From NCBI GenBank assembly GCA_937943045.1, contig CALEBN010000027.1, positions 39,129 through 103,128 of the forward strand: a DNA stretch of 64,000 bases, read 5' to 3'. This document shows, in pieces, positions 8,582 through 17,399 of the stretch; positions within the stretch are counted from its first letter, which is position 1, and each line of letters opens with the position of its first letter. Made by a program: the position numbers and the translations under genes. The notes beneath the pieces were generated by a model. The model worked only from the letters and a program-made list of their open reading frames with translations, did no database searches and was not told the DNA's origin. The DNA is from an uncultured Collinsella sp. Lineage in GTDB: Bacteria > Actinomycetota > Coriobacteriia > Coriobacteriales > Coriobacteriaceae.

Positions 8582-10339
8582 ATGTTCGCCTCATTCCAAA
8601 AGAAGTATTTCCTATCCGATAAAGGCGTCGCCGGCGTAAAACGCGGCATTTTCTGGACCACGCTCACTAATCTTATTACCATGGCCGGCATGGGCTTTTT
8701 ATTCCTGGTTATGGCCGGCTTTGTCGAGCATCTCGCCAGCGGGGCTGATCTGCCGGATGCCCTGCCGATCGTGGGCGGCCTCCTGGTCTTTTTCGTGTTG
8801 CTCTTTGCCTCTAACTGGCAGCAGTATTACTACACTTACTGCATCTTTTACGAGGAGTGCGGCAAGCAGCGTATGGAGATCGCCGAGCGCTTGCGCAAAC
8901 TGCCGCTGTCGTTTTTTGGTCGTCGTGATCTGGCCGATCTAACCGAAACCATCATGGGCGACGTTCAGACTATGGAGCATGCCTACAGCCATGTGCTGGG
9001 AGAACTCTGGGGCGCCATCATCGCAAGCGTCATCGTGTTCGTGGCGTCGCTGTTCTTTTGCTGGCAGCTGGCGATTGCGGCGTTTTGGAGCGTGCCTGTG
9101 GCCTTTGCCGTGCTGTATCTGACACGTGGGCCCATGACCCCGGTGTTCGACCGCGTGCGCGCCGAGAAGGTCAAGGTCACCGAGGCGATCCAGGAGACGC
9201 TCGACTGCGTGCGCGAAATCCGCGCCACCAACCAGGAGGCCCATTATCTTGAGGGACTCAACGCCGTGATCGATGCCGAAGAGCGCGAGACCACCAAAGG
9301 CGAGATCGCCAACGGGCTTTTGGTCAACTCAGCCTTTGCCATCCTGCGCCTGGGGATTGCCACCACGTTGGTCACGGGCGCTGCGATGGTCGCCTCCGGC
9401 CAGGTCGATTTTTTGGTGATGTTTGCCTTCCTGCTTATGGTGAGCCGCATCTATGCGCCCTTCGATCAGGCGCTGATGCTGATGTCCGAGCTGTTTGCCG
9501 CCGAGTCGTCGGCCAAGCGCATGCGCTCCATCATGGAAGAGCCTGTGGCGCGGGGCAGCGAGCAGTTTGAGCCCGTGGGCCACGATGTGGTGTTCGATCA
9601 CGTGGCATTTGGCTATGGTGCGGGCGAGGACGGCCGCGCCGGCGAGAAAGTTCTTACCGACGTGAGCTTTACCGCCAAGGAAGGCGAAGTTACGGCGCTG
9701 GTCGGTCCTTCGGGTTCCGGTAAGTCCACGGTGAGCCGCCTGGCCGCGCGCTTTTGGGATGCCACCGCGGGCAAGGTTGCCGTGGGCGGTGTGGATGTTG
9801 CAAGCGTCGATCCCGAGGTGCTGCTACGCGACTACGCCATTGTGTTCCAAGACGTGCTGCTCTTTGACGACACGGTGATGGGAAACATCCGCCTCGGGCG
9901 TCGTGATGCCACCAATGAGGAAGTGCTTGCGGCCGCGCGTGCCGCCAACTGCGACGAGTTCGTGAACCGCATGCCGCAGGGCTACGACACCATGATCGGC
10001 GAGAACGGCTCCAAACTTTCCGGTGGCGAGCGCCAGCGCATCTCTATCGCCCGTGCGCTGCTCAAAGACGCGCCCATCGTGCTGCTGGACGAGGCGACGG
10101 CGAGCTTGGATGTGGAGAACGAGACCGTGGTACAGCAAGCACTCTCCCGTCTGCTTGCAGGTAAGACGGTTATCGTTATTGCCCACCGTATGCGTACGGT
10201 GGAAAATGCCGACAAAATCGTCGTGCTCAAGGATGGTGTGGTTGCCGAGCAGGGCACTCCGGCGCAGCTCAAGGCGGCAGGTGGAGAATTTGCCCGTATG
10301 GTCGCACTGCAAAAGGAAGCGGCTGCCTGGCAGCTGTAG
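8582..10339 (+). CDS. ABC transporter, fused permease and ATPase (second subunit)
   Basis: This 585-residue partner of the preceding gene has the same layout: a membrane domain (residues ~20-310) and an ATPase domain with Walker A GPSGSGKST, signature LSGGERQR, Walker B IVLLDEATASLD and IAHRMRT. The start is one base after the previous stop. Both ATP sites look intact, unlike heterodimers with one degenerate site. A hairpin with a GGGGCAGTT loop follows the stop. It is a membrane protein; an iron-siderophore or peptide substrate is possible. Confidence 0.9.
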   Translation: MFASFQKKYFLSDKGVAGVKRGIFWTTLTNLITMAGMGFLFLVMAGFVEHLASGADLPDALPIVGGLLVFFVLLFASNWQQYYYTYCIFYEECGKQRMEIAERLRKLPLSFFGRRDLADLTETIMGDVQTMEHAYSHVLGELWGAIIASVIVFVASLFFCWQLAIAAFWSVPVAFAVLYLTRGPMTPVFDRVRAEKVKVTEAIQETLDCVREIRATNQEAHYLEGLNAVIDAEERETTKGEIANGLLVNSAFAILRLGIATTLVTGAAMVASGQVDFLVMFAFLLMVSRIYAPFDQALMLMSELFAAESSAKRMRSIMEEPVARGSEQFEPVGHDVVFDHVAFGYGAGEDGRAGEKVLTDVSFTAKEGEVTALVGPSGSGKSTVSRLAARFWDATAGKVAVGGVDVASVDPEVLLRDYAIVFQDVLLFDDTVMGNIRLGRRDATNEEVLAAARAANCDEFVNRMPQGYDTMIGENGSKLSGGERQRISIARALLKDAPIVLLDEATASLDVENETVVQQALSRLLAGKTVIVIAHRMRTVENADKIVVLKDGVVAEQGTPAQLKAAGGEFARMVALQKEAAAWQL

Positions 10340-10340
10340 G

Positions 10341-10373
10341 AATATGACAAAGGGGCAGTTCCTTTATCATATT
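10341..10373. repeat. Dispersed palindrome, GGGACAGG-core family, copy 2
   Basis: The 13-bp arms aatatgacaaagg and cctttatcatatt (one mismatch) enclose ggcagtt. The core AAAGGGGCAGTTCCTTT matches the pattern of the copies at 41, 35294, 42638 and 44660. It lies two bases after the ABC operon stop and has no T-run. Confidence 0.7.
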
Positions 10374-10520
10374 GAGTCCACCCCCAAAGTTTCCAAAAAG
10401 TTAGCCATTGTTGACCAAATAATTATACTAAACTAGTCTCAAAAGTGTGCTCGAGCAAACTTGTTTACTCGGGTGCTGAGGCACCGTGCCGCGTCCAATG
10501 CGGCAAAAGGGAGAAGCAAC

Positions 10521-10766
10521 ATGAAGAAGTCGACGTTCAATACCCTGCTTGTCGGTGGCGGTTTTCTGCTTGGTACGGCTGGCATCAAGCTGCTCACCAG
10601 CGCTCCGGTAAAGAACGCCTGCGTGCAGGGCATCGCGTGCGGTATGCGCGTCAAGAACTGCTACCAGGACATGGTCGAGCAGGCCAAGGCCAATGTCGAT
10701 GACATGGTTGCCGAGGCTGCCTACATCACCCAGAGCGAGGCCGCTGCTGACGAGGCAGCCGAGTAA
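10521..10766 (+). CDS. DUF6110 family small membrane-associated protein
   Basis: This 81-residue protein starts at the ATG at 10521 behind AAGGGAGAAG. An N-terminal hydrophobic segment (residues ~8-27, TLLVGGGFLLGTAGIKLLTS) is followed by a helical, acidic C-terminus. The type matches DUF6110 proteins, which are typically encoded next to heavy-metal P-type ATPases, as here (19 bp before the ATPase start). It may be a small partner or metal-handling accessory of that pump. Its function is not established. Confidence 0.75.
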   Translation: MKKSTFNTLLVGGGFLLGTAGIKLLTSAPVKNACVQGIACGMRVKNCYQDMVEQAKANVDDMVAEAAYITQSEAAADEAAE

Positions 10767-10784
10767 CGCTCCCAGGCACAAACT

Positions 10785-12860
10785 ATGAGATTCTCGATTA
10801 TTAGCGAGATCCCCGGCAGGACCCGTCTTCAATTGGCGGGTCCTGTGCCAGAGAGCGATCTCGATGCACTTCTTAAGCTTGGCGGCGACATCGACGGCGT
10901 GCGCAAGGTGCGCGTGTATGGCCGCATTGGTCAGATGGCGCTGGAGTACGACGAGCCGCGCCGCGCGAGCGTGCTCGATGCTCTGGGCGCACTCGACGCC
11001 CAGGCCATTGCCGACGCAAAGACGGGTTACGTGATGCAGCTTGAGCCACGCAAGCACAAGCTCGTTATGGATCTTGCCACACTCATCGGCGCTCACTATG
11101 CGCGCCGATGGTTTTTGCCCACGCCCCTGCGTGCGGTGTTTGTCGTAGCCGGTTACATGACCTTTTTGCGCGCCGCCCTCCGTGAGCTCGCGCAGCCGCG
11201 CCTGACCGTTCCCGTGCTTGACGCGTCGGCCATCGGCATTTCGTTCGTCAAACGTGATGTCGACACCGCGGGCCAGACAATGTTCCTGCTCAACGTGGGC
11301 GAATTGCTCGAGGACTACACCCGCGCCATGAGCGAAAACGAGCTCATCAACTCGCTGCTCGATGTGCCCGACAAGGCGCAAAAGGTCGTCGGCGACACCG
11401 AGGTAAGCGTTGCCGCGACCGAGCTTGAGCCCGGTGACTTGGTGGCCGTGCGCACCGGCATGTCCATCTGCATTGACGGCGTCATCGAGCAGGGAAGCGC
11501 CATGGTCAACCAGGCGACCCTGACCGGCGAGCCGCTTGCCGTCGAGCGCAGCGCAGGCGACGACGTGTTCGCCGGAACCGTCGTGGAAGACGGCAGCATC
11601 TTGGTGCGCGTGCGCGCCAACACGGCGCAGACCAAGCTGCGCTCGATCGTCTCGCTCGTGCAGACGGCCGACTCGCTCAAGTCCGAGGGCCAGTCGCACA
11701 TGGAAGACCTCGCCAACAAGATCGTCCCGTGGAACTTCCTGCTCGCGGGCCTGGTTGCGCTCACCACGCGCAGTCTCATTAAGACCTCGGCGGCACTGAT
11801 GGTCGACTACTCGTGCGCGCTCAAGCTCACGGGTTCGGTCGCCGTCATGACCGCCATGAGCGATGCCGCCAAGATGGGCGTGATGGTCAAGGGCGCCAAG
11901 TACTTTGAGTCGTTTGCCAAGGCCGATACCATTGTCTTTGATAAGACCGGCACGCTCACCGAGGCGCAGCCGCGTCTTGCCTGCGTACTCACCACCGATG
12001 GCTGGAGCGAGGACGAGATCCTGCGCCTTTCCGCTTGCTTGGAGGAGCATTTTCCGCATCCGGTGGCGCGTGCCGTGGTCAATGCGGCACGTGAGCGCGG
12101 GCTCGAGCATCGCGAACGCCACGCCGCCGTCGAGTACATCGTGGCACACGGCATCGCTTCGTCCATCGAAGGGCGTCGCGCCATCATCGGTTCCGCGCAT
12201 TTTGTATTTGAGGACGAGGGCGCACAGCTCGAATCCGACATCAAGGAGCAAATCGAGTCCCAGATGCAGGGCCTGTCGCCGCTGTATCTGGCGGTTGATG
12301 GCAAGGTCGTCGGCGTGCTCGGTATCGAGGATCCGCTCAAACCCGGCGTCCGTGAGGCCATCGCTGACCTGCATGCGCTGGGCGTCAAGCATGTCGTTAT
12401 GCTCACGGGCGATTCGGAGCGCACGGCCGAGCGCATTGCGCGCGAGGCGGGTGTCGACGAGTTTAAGGCCGAACTGCTGCCCGAGGACAAGTACGCCTAT
12501 GTGGAGCGCATTAAGAGCGAGGGGCGCCATGTTGCCATGGTGGGCGACGGCGTCAACGACTCACCGGCGCTGGGCCTGGCCGATGTGGGTCTGGCCATGG
12601 GTGGCGGAAGCGACATCGCCAAGGAGGTCGCCGATATCATCCTGACCGATACAGATCTCGCCGCAATCGTGCGCCTGCGCCGCATGAGCCAGGGGCTTAT
12701 CGACCGTCTGACGAGTTCGTATTCAAGGGTGATGCTCACCAACTCGGCGCTATTGGCATTGGGTATTACCGGCATGATCACTCCGCAGACGTCGTCACTA
12801 CTGCACAACGGCTCAACGATCGCCTACAGCCTGAGCAACGCGAAAGCATATCTGCGCTAG
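10785..12860 (+). CDS. Heavy-metal translocating P-type ATPase (P1B)
   Basis: This 691-residue cation pump has the actuator motif TLTGEPLAVE, the phosphorylation site DKTGTLTE with Asp386, the SEHP-like loop EEHFPHPVARAV and the hinge GDGVNDSPAL. The N-terminal ~70 residues resemble a metal-binding ferredoxin fold without the CxxC pair. The membrane metal site reads DYSCALKLTG (Cys344), not the usual CPC or CPH, so the transported ion is probably not copper; an iron- or manganese-type role is possible. It pairs with the DUF6110 gene and is followed by a terminator. Confidence 0.88.
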   Translation: MRFSIISEIPGRTRLQLAGPVPESDLDALLKLGGDIDGVRKVRVYGRIGQMALEYDEPRRASVLDALGALDAQAIADAKTGYVMQLEPRKHKLVMDLATLIGAHYARRWFLPTPLRAVFVVAGYMTFLRAALRELAQPRLTVPVLDASAIGISFVKRDVDTAGQTMFLLNVGELLEDYTRAMSENELINSLLDVPDKAQKVVGDTEVSVAATELEPGDLVAVRTGMSICIDGVIEQGSAMVNQATLTGEPLAVERSAGDDVFAGTVVEDGSILVRVRANTAQTKLRSIVSLVQTADSLKSEGQSHMEDLANKIVPWNFLLAGLVALTTRSLIKTSAALMVDYSCALKLTGSVAVMTAMSDAAKMGVMVKGAKYFESFAKADTIVFDKTGTLTEAQPRLACVLTTDGWSEDEILRLSACLEEHFPHPVARAVVNAARERGLEHRERHAAVEYIVAHGIASSIEGRRAIIGSAHFVFEDEGAQLESDIKEQIESQMQGLSPLYLAVDGKVVGVLGIEDPLKPGVREAIADLHALGVKHVVMLTGDSERTAERIAREAGVDEFKAELLPEDKYAYVERIKSEGRHVAMVGDGVNDSPALGLADVGLAMGGGSDIAKEVADIILTDTDLAAIVRLRRMSQGLIDRLTSSYSRVMLTNSALLALGITGMITPQTSSLLHNGSTIAYSLSNAKAYLR

Positions 12861-12879
12861 CACTTTTACTTTAGTTTTC

Positions 12880-12926
12880 GGCCTGCATTTGGGCGGTGTT
12901 GCAGCCGCCAGAATGCAGGCCTTTTG
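12880..12926 (+). terminator. Terminator of the P-type ATPase
   Basis: The 10-bp arms ggcctgcatt (12880-12889) and aatgcaggcc (12912-12921) enclose a loop and are followed by TTTT. Confidence 0.7.
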
Positions 12927-12929
12927 CGT

Positions 12930-12967
12930 TTGACCATGTGCTAGCAGCAATATATAGTTGTGCTAGC
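12930..12967 (+). promoter_or_regulatory. Promoter/operator of the toxin-antitoxin pair
   Basis: TTGACC at 12930 and TATATA at 12951 make a plausible promoter. Two copies of GTGCTAGC (12938-12945 and 12960-12967), each with the palindrome GCTAGC, flank the -10 element 22 bp apart. Antitoxins of this type normally repress their own promoter through such sites. Confidence 0.5.
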
Positions 12968-12998
12968 TAAGATAGCAGAAGTCGAAGGTGAGGTTGAG

Positions 12999-13352
12999 AT
13001 GGGTGCTGTTGGCGGCATGGCGCAGGTGAACGTTCGCGTGGATCGCCAGGTCAAGAACCGTGCCGAGGAAGCGCTGCGGCTTTCGGGCGGGTCACTGCCC
13101 GAGCTCATCAAAAAGGTGGTGGCCAAGGTCGCGCAGGGTGGCGGGCAGTGCGAGGAAGTGCTTGCGGCCGTCGACGACCGGCAGCAGACCGTCGCGCCCG
13201 ATACTCCGTTCGCCGCATCATGGGCGGCGGCGGATCAGCTTTACGCGGACCTGGGCATCGCTACGTTGCCCGTATCCGACGATCGCGATTGGGACACAAT
13301 CTATTCCGAAGCCATGGACGAGCGCTATCGCCAAAAGGGGATGATCCTGTGA
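12999..13352 (+). CDS. RelB/DinJ-like antitoxin
   Basis: This 117-residue protein has a ribbon-helix-helix type start (AQVNVRVDRQVKNRAEEALR) as in RelB/DinJ antitoxins, then a charged C-terminus expected to wrap the toxin. The ATG at 12999 follows AAGGTGAGG; MAQVNV at 13017 is an alternative. The stop overlaps the toxin start (GTGA), typical of a coupled toxin-antitoxin operon. It probably neutralises the PIN protein and represses the operon. Confidence 0.75.
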   Translation: MGAVGGMAQVNVRVDRQVKNRAEEALRLSGGSLPELIKKVVAKVAQGGGQCEEVLAAVDDRQQTVAPDTPFAASWAAADQLYADLGIATLPVSDDRDWDTIYSEAMDERYRQKGMIL

Positions 13353-13864
13353 GCGGGGCTCCCCTCAAAATAATGGTGGATGCCAACGTATGGGTTGATT
13401 CGTTTTGCGTCGACCATGCCGAGTCGCTTGCCGCGCGTGCGTTTATCGGACGGGCTGCGGAATCTGGCGCAACGTTGCTCTTTCCGGTGCATATCGCCAA
13501 GGATGTACTGTATGTTGTCCAGCACGAGCTCAAGCGCAGGGTTATTGCTAAAAAAGGCTCGGTCGACGAAGCATCGGCACGAGCGATAGGCGAGGCCGCG
13601 CTGGCGTTTGTTCGAAATATGACCGAAAACGCCACCGCCGTGGGCGCAGACGCATCCGATTTGTGGTTGGCCGATAAGTATCTAACGCTTCATCATGATT
13701 ACGAGGATAATTTGGTGTTGGCGGCATGCAGACGCGCTGGGGCAGATTACTTGGTAACTAACGATCGCAAACTGCTCGAACATGCCGATCTTGCAGCAAA
13801 GACACCTCGTCAAATGATGCCGATTCTTATTTTGGCCGAACGCGGCGGCGCGGCTATCAGTTGA
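13349..13864 (+). CDS. PIN-domain toxin (probable ribonuclease)
   Basis: This 171-residue PIN-like protein starts at a GTG that overlaps the antitoxin stop by 4 bp; ATG 13373 is an alternative. It carries the acidic residues expected of a PIN nuclease: an early Asp in MVDANVWVDSF, then DNLVLAACRRAGADYLVTND near the C-terminus. PIN toxins cleave RNA with bound Mg2+ or Mn2+. The pairing with a RelB-type rather than VapB-type antitoxin is a mixed combination, but common in Coriobacteria-like genomes. Confidence 0.78.
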   Translation: MSGAPLKIMVDANVWVDSFCVDHAESLAARAFIGRAAESGATLLFPVHIAKDVLYVVQHELKRRVIAKKGSVDEASARAIGEAALAFVRNMTENATAVGADASDLWLADKYLTLHHDYEDNLVLAACRRAGADYLVTNDRKLLEHADLAAKTPRQMMPILILAERGGAAIS

Positions 13865-13922
13865 CGCGAACTGTTTGCAGGCCTCTTGGACGACGATGCG
13901 CCAAGGGACCCGCATCTGCTAT

Positions 13923-14357
13923 TTACAAAAGCTCGGCCTTAATGGCGGGACTTTCTGCGAGCTGCTCGGCTGCCTTTTCGTCGGAGCTATCGAGTGCTGC
14001 CAGACTGCGGTAGACCCACTCGTTGACCTGGGTGTTCTTGACGCCTGCGGTCTGCATAAGGGTGCCTACCTCGCGGATTGCTGCGAGCAGATCGGCTTTG
14101 GGACCCGCGAGCTCGACCTCGATGCCGTGGTAGGCGGCCACGCCGCGGTTCTCACTCACGTGGTCGATAAAGCCCTCGACGGTCTCAAGCTGCTGGGCGA
14201 GAGCTGCATCATCGTCAGCGTCCAGCACGACAAGTGCGTTCGATACCGTGAGGGCGGGATGTCCGCAGGGGACAAAGCCTTCGATGACATCCATAGCTTC
14301 GGTAATGGTTGAGCCCAGGCCTGCGAGAGCATTGACGAGTTGCTGCTTGGTATCCAT
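13923..14357 (-). CDS. Hypothetical protein, 144 residues
   Basis: I do not recognise this protein. It is acidic, largely helical by composition, has no signal peptide or membrane segment, and contains one Cys-His pair (FVPCGHPALTV). AAAGGACC precedes the ATG at 14357. It stands alone between the toxin-antitoxin pair and tmRNA, and transcribes away from tmRNA. Codon use matches the neighbours, so it is probably a real chromosomal gene. Confidence 0.7.
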   Translation of the reverse strand: MDTKQQLVNALAGLGSTITEAMDVIEGFVPCGHPALTVSNALVVLDADDDAALAQQLETVEGFIDHVSENRGVAAYHGIEVELAGPKADLLAAIREVGTLMQTAGVKNTQVNEWVYRSLAALDSSDEKAAEQLAESPAIKAELL

Positions 14358-14596
14358 AACGGTCCTTTCGACGGGTCAATTTTGCTTGGCGAAAATATAC
14401 GTGACGCGTTCGGTGGCAAAAGTGCGAAGTGTGGTGCACATTAGGGTCTTCACAGCTCGTGCATAGAGCGGCTGTCTGCCTTTAGAACGTGGTAAGATAG
14501 CTATCCACGAGCGGTGTTCACCCCGCATGTTCCTTGAAAAGTCGACGGTTATCGGGTGTTTGCAGGCCCGATACCATCCAGACTTTCCCAACATTT

Positions 14597-14960
14597 GGGG
14601 GCGACTGGTTTCGACACGATAGCTCTGAGAGAGGAAGCAAGCCGAGGTCTCCTCGCCTCGTTAAACAGGGGTACCGTCAAATTGAATTGACAACAACTCT
14701 TCTTTTGAGCCTATGGCTCTCGCTGCTTAGTTTATAGCGGCGCGTCAACCCGGTGATTTCCCCGACACCGGCGCGACGTCATTTTAGGGGAATGCTCCTG
14801 CGCACGTAATCGGTATGGCGCGGGCTAAGACCGAACCGGTTGGGATGCCGCGAGCGTGTCGCTGCGCGCAAAGCGTCCGAGACAAAACCAGCGACTGAGC
14901 TTGGAGATGCCAATCAGGGGGCTTTCGTGGACCGGAGTTCGATTCTCCGCGCCTCCACCA
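14597..14960 (+). ncRNA. ssrA: tmRNA (ssrA)
   Basis: The 5' end GGGGGCGACTGG pairs with the 3' end CGCCTCC and is followed by ACCA, giving a tRNA-like acceptor stem. The T-arm is CGGAGTTCGATTCTCCG at 14933-14949. The tag reading frame at 14689-14730 encodes DNNSSFEPMALAA and stops at TAG. The tag's ALAA end is the usual degradation signal for ClpXP-type proteases. The RNA rescues stalled ribosomes together with SmpB. Confidence 0.95.
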
Positions 14961-14969
14961 ATAGTTACA

Positions 14970-15002
14970 AGCAGGTAGAGAAGTGTTTCTACCTGCTTTT
15001 TT
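14970..15002 (+). terminator. Terminator of tmRNA
   Basis: The perfect 10-bp arms AGCAGGTAGA and TCTACCTGCT are followed directly by TTTTTT, ten bases after the tmRNA 3' end. Confidence 0.9.
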
Positions 15003-15014
15003 ATTACATACAGA

Positions 15015-15150
15015 TACCGCGGAGAATCGAACTCTATGCAGGGCGCGAGCGTTAAGCAAACGCGAAGCGTTTGTAGCGAGCGGGCGAGGACGCCGGTAGG
15101 CGGCCGAAGCCGGTGCGGATTTGCGAAGCAAATACGCGGATTCTCCGCGC
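15015..15150 (+). repeat. T-arm-derived element downstream of tmRNA, copy 1
   Basis: The element begins with an inverted copy of the tmRNA T-arm (CGGAGAATCGAACTC), continues with CAGGGCGCGAGCG and a hairpin AAACGCGAAGCGTTT, and ends with GATTCTCCGCGC, a direct copy of tmRNA bases 14941-14952. The body aligns with the element behind tRNA-Glu at 34769-34908. Confidence 0.75.
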
Positions 15151-15224
15151 AAAGCCTCGATTCAAAACGGATGCGATGTTTATTGAATTTCAGCTGGCCA
15201 AACCCCGCATCAACGGATCCCCCG

Positions 15225-15290
15225 TACCGCGGAGAATCGAACTCTGCGCAGGGCGCGAGCGTAAAGAAAACGCCGCAGCAACGCAGAGTG
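15225..15290 (+). repeat. T-arm-derived element, copy 2 (incomplete)
   Basis: The first 21 bases are identical to those at 15015-15035, and about 45 of the first 49 bases match copy 1, including the inverted T-arm and CAGGGCGCGAGCG. The distal T-arm copy is missing, so this copy looks truncated or diverged. It lies just upstream of the patatin gene. Confidence 0.7.
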
Positions 15291-15398
15291 GGACGCGCTT
15301 TCCCGCCGACCGCCCCGTCCTCCGCAACTCCAAAACCAATGCGCTCTCTATCCCAAAACTGGGTAGAAGAAGCCCAAACGAAACAGCAGGAGGTCACC

Positions 15399-16277
15399 AT
15401 GACTGCAGAAGATAAAGCAAAGAACGCCGGCAAGGTCGCGCTCGTCCTGGAGGGCGGTAGTTTTCGCGGGCAGTTTACCGCGGGCGTGCTCGACGTTCTC
15501 ATGGAGGCTGGCGTCGAGATTCCGGCTGTCTACGGTGTATCGGCCGGCGCCCTCAACGGCGTGAACTACAAGTCGCACCAGATCGGCCGTGCCAACCGCA
15601 TCAACCTGGCTTTCTGCAACGATAGCCGTTTCATGGGCGCCGCATCGTTTGCGTCCACGGGTTCCATCGTGGGTTACGACTTTATCTTCAACGATGTCCA
15701 GGACCGCCTGGATCCCTTTGACAACGAGACGTTTGATGCGAGCCCCATCGAGATGTACGCCGTCGCGACGGACATGCTCTTTGGAACTGCCGCGTACCTG
15801 CCGGTCAAAAGCGCCGTGCTCGACCTCGATGCCGTGCGCGCCTCGACGTCGCTGCCGCTGGTGACGCCGCCGGTCGAGATTGACGGGCACAAATACGTCG
15901 ACGGTGGCGTAGCCGATTCGGTTCCCATCGAGCACGTGCTGGAGGAGGCGGGCTTCGATCGCGCGATTGTCATTGTCACGCAGGACCGCTCGTACGAGAA
16001 AAAGCCCTACGAGTTTATGCCCGCCGCGCGCGCCCGCTATGCCGACTACCCCTACCTGCTCGAGGCCATCGAGACGCGCCACGACCGCTATAACATCCAG
16101 CGCATGCATCTGTGGAAGTATGAGCGCGAGGGCCGTGCGCTGGTCATTGCTCCGCAAAAGCCGGTCGAGGTCGGCCACGTTGAGCACGATCCGGCAAAGC
16201 TCCTCGACCTGTATATTCAGGGCCGCCAGGAGGCAAAGCGCTTACTGAGTGATATCGAGGCATTTGTCGAGCGCTAG
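15399..16277 (+). CDS. Patatin-like phospholipase
   Basis: This 292-residue serine lipid hydrolase of the patatin/RssA type has the oxyanion motif EGGSFRGQFTAG, the nucleophile elbow GVSAG and the catalytic Asp in DGGVADS. The reading frame is open further upstream, but the ATG at 15399 follows CAGGAGG and the conserved domain starts right there. The upstream part overlaps the T-arm repeats and is probably not translated. No signal peptide is visible, so it should act in the cytoplasm on membrane lipids or other esters. The substrate is unknown. Confidence 0.88.
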   Translation: MTAEDKAKNAGKVALVLEGGSFRGQFTAGVLDVLMEAGVEIPAVYGVSAGALNGVNYKSHQIGRANRINLAFCNDSRFMGAASFASTGSIVGYDFIFNDVQDRLDPFDNETFDASPIEMYAVATDMLFGTAAYLPVKSAVLDLDAVRASTSLPLVTPPVEIDGHKYVDGGVADSVPIEHVLEEAGFDRAIVIVTQDRSYEKKPYEFMPAARARYADYPYLLEAIETRHDRYNIQRMHLWKYEREGRALVIAPQKPVEVGHVEHDPAKLLDLYIQGRQEAKRLLSDIEAFVER

Positions 16278-16340
16278 CGTCGCGACGTCATGACCCATGG
16301 ACGACATGTGCAGAAAGTCTGGTCAGAGCCAAAATACCTG

Positions 16341-16368
16341 TTGACTCGGGCGACGAGCGGGGTAATAT
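16341..16368 (+). promoter_or_regulatory. Promoter of rplM-rpsI
   Basis: TTGACT at 16341 and TAATAT at 16363 are separated by 16 bp. A leader of about 65 nt follows before the GTG start of rplM. Confidence 0.7.
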
Positions 16369-16434
16369 GGACGGGTTACTTGCAGAGCCCCGTGAATCTC
16401 TGTAACAACACGTACTGTACATGGAGGAGTCTAA

Positions 16435-16878
16435 GTGATTTCGAAATCGACTCACTACGCCAAGCAGGGCGAGGTCCAGCGCAACTGGGTTCTCGTCGAC
16501 GCCGATGGTGCTGTCCTGGGCCGTCTTGCCACCCAGATCGCAATGATTCTGCGCGGTAAGAACAAGCCCCAGTTCACGCCCAACAGCGACTGCGGCGACT
16601 TCGTTGTCGTCATCAACGCCGATAAGGTCCAGCTTACCGGTAACAAGGCCGACACGAAGACCTATTATCGCCACAGCGGCTACAACGGCGGCCTCAAGGC
16701 TGAGAGCTTCCGCCAGGCTATGGAGAAGCACCCGGAGAAGGTCATCGAGCGCGCCGTTCGCGGCATGCTGCCCAAGACCACCCTCGGCCGTGCCCAGATG
16801 ACCAAGCTTAAGGTCTACGCTGGTGCCGAGCATCCGCACGCTGCCCAGAACCCCACGAAGATTGAGCTGGAGGCTTAA
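16435..16878 (+). CDS. rplM: Ribosomal protein uL13
   Basis: This is large-subunit protein L13, 147 residues, an early assembly protein binding 23S rRNA. Family features seen are WVLVDADGAVLGRLATQIA, the GDFVVVINADKV core and the RGMLPKTTLGR stretch. The GTG at 16435 is the start, placed by GGAGGAG at 16423-16429. It forms the usual operon with rpsI, which begins two bases after the stop. Confidence 0.97.
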   Translation: MISKSTHYAKQGEVQRNWVLVDADGAVLGRLATQIAMILRGKNKPQFTPNSDCGDFVVVINADKVQLTGNKADTKTYYRHSGYNGGLKAESFRQAMEKHPEKVIERAVRGMLPKTTLGRAQMTKLKVYAGAEHPHAAQNPTKIELEA

Positions 16879-16880
16879 AG

Positions 16881-17276
<396 letters not shown>

Positions 17277-17308
17277 GGTTTTATCTCCTTACGAGATACA
17301 ATGTACAA

Positions 17309-17350
17309 GCGGGGCCTGCCGATTGCTCGGCGGGTCCCGCTTTTCTTTTT
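17309..17350 (+). terminator. Terminator of rplM-rpsI
   Basis: The stem GCGGGGCCTGCC / CGGCGGGTCCCGC is followed by TTTTCTTTTT. Confidence 0.85.
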
Positions 17351-17399
17351 CGACTAGGGTGGGCGACTGCGTTTTGCCCACTTGGGAAGGAGCGATCCT

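Noticed and set aside
15036..15398. N-terminal extension of the patatin protein
   Set aside because: It would translate the T-arm repeats; the ribosome binding site CAGGAGG and the conserved domain both point to the ATG at 15399.
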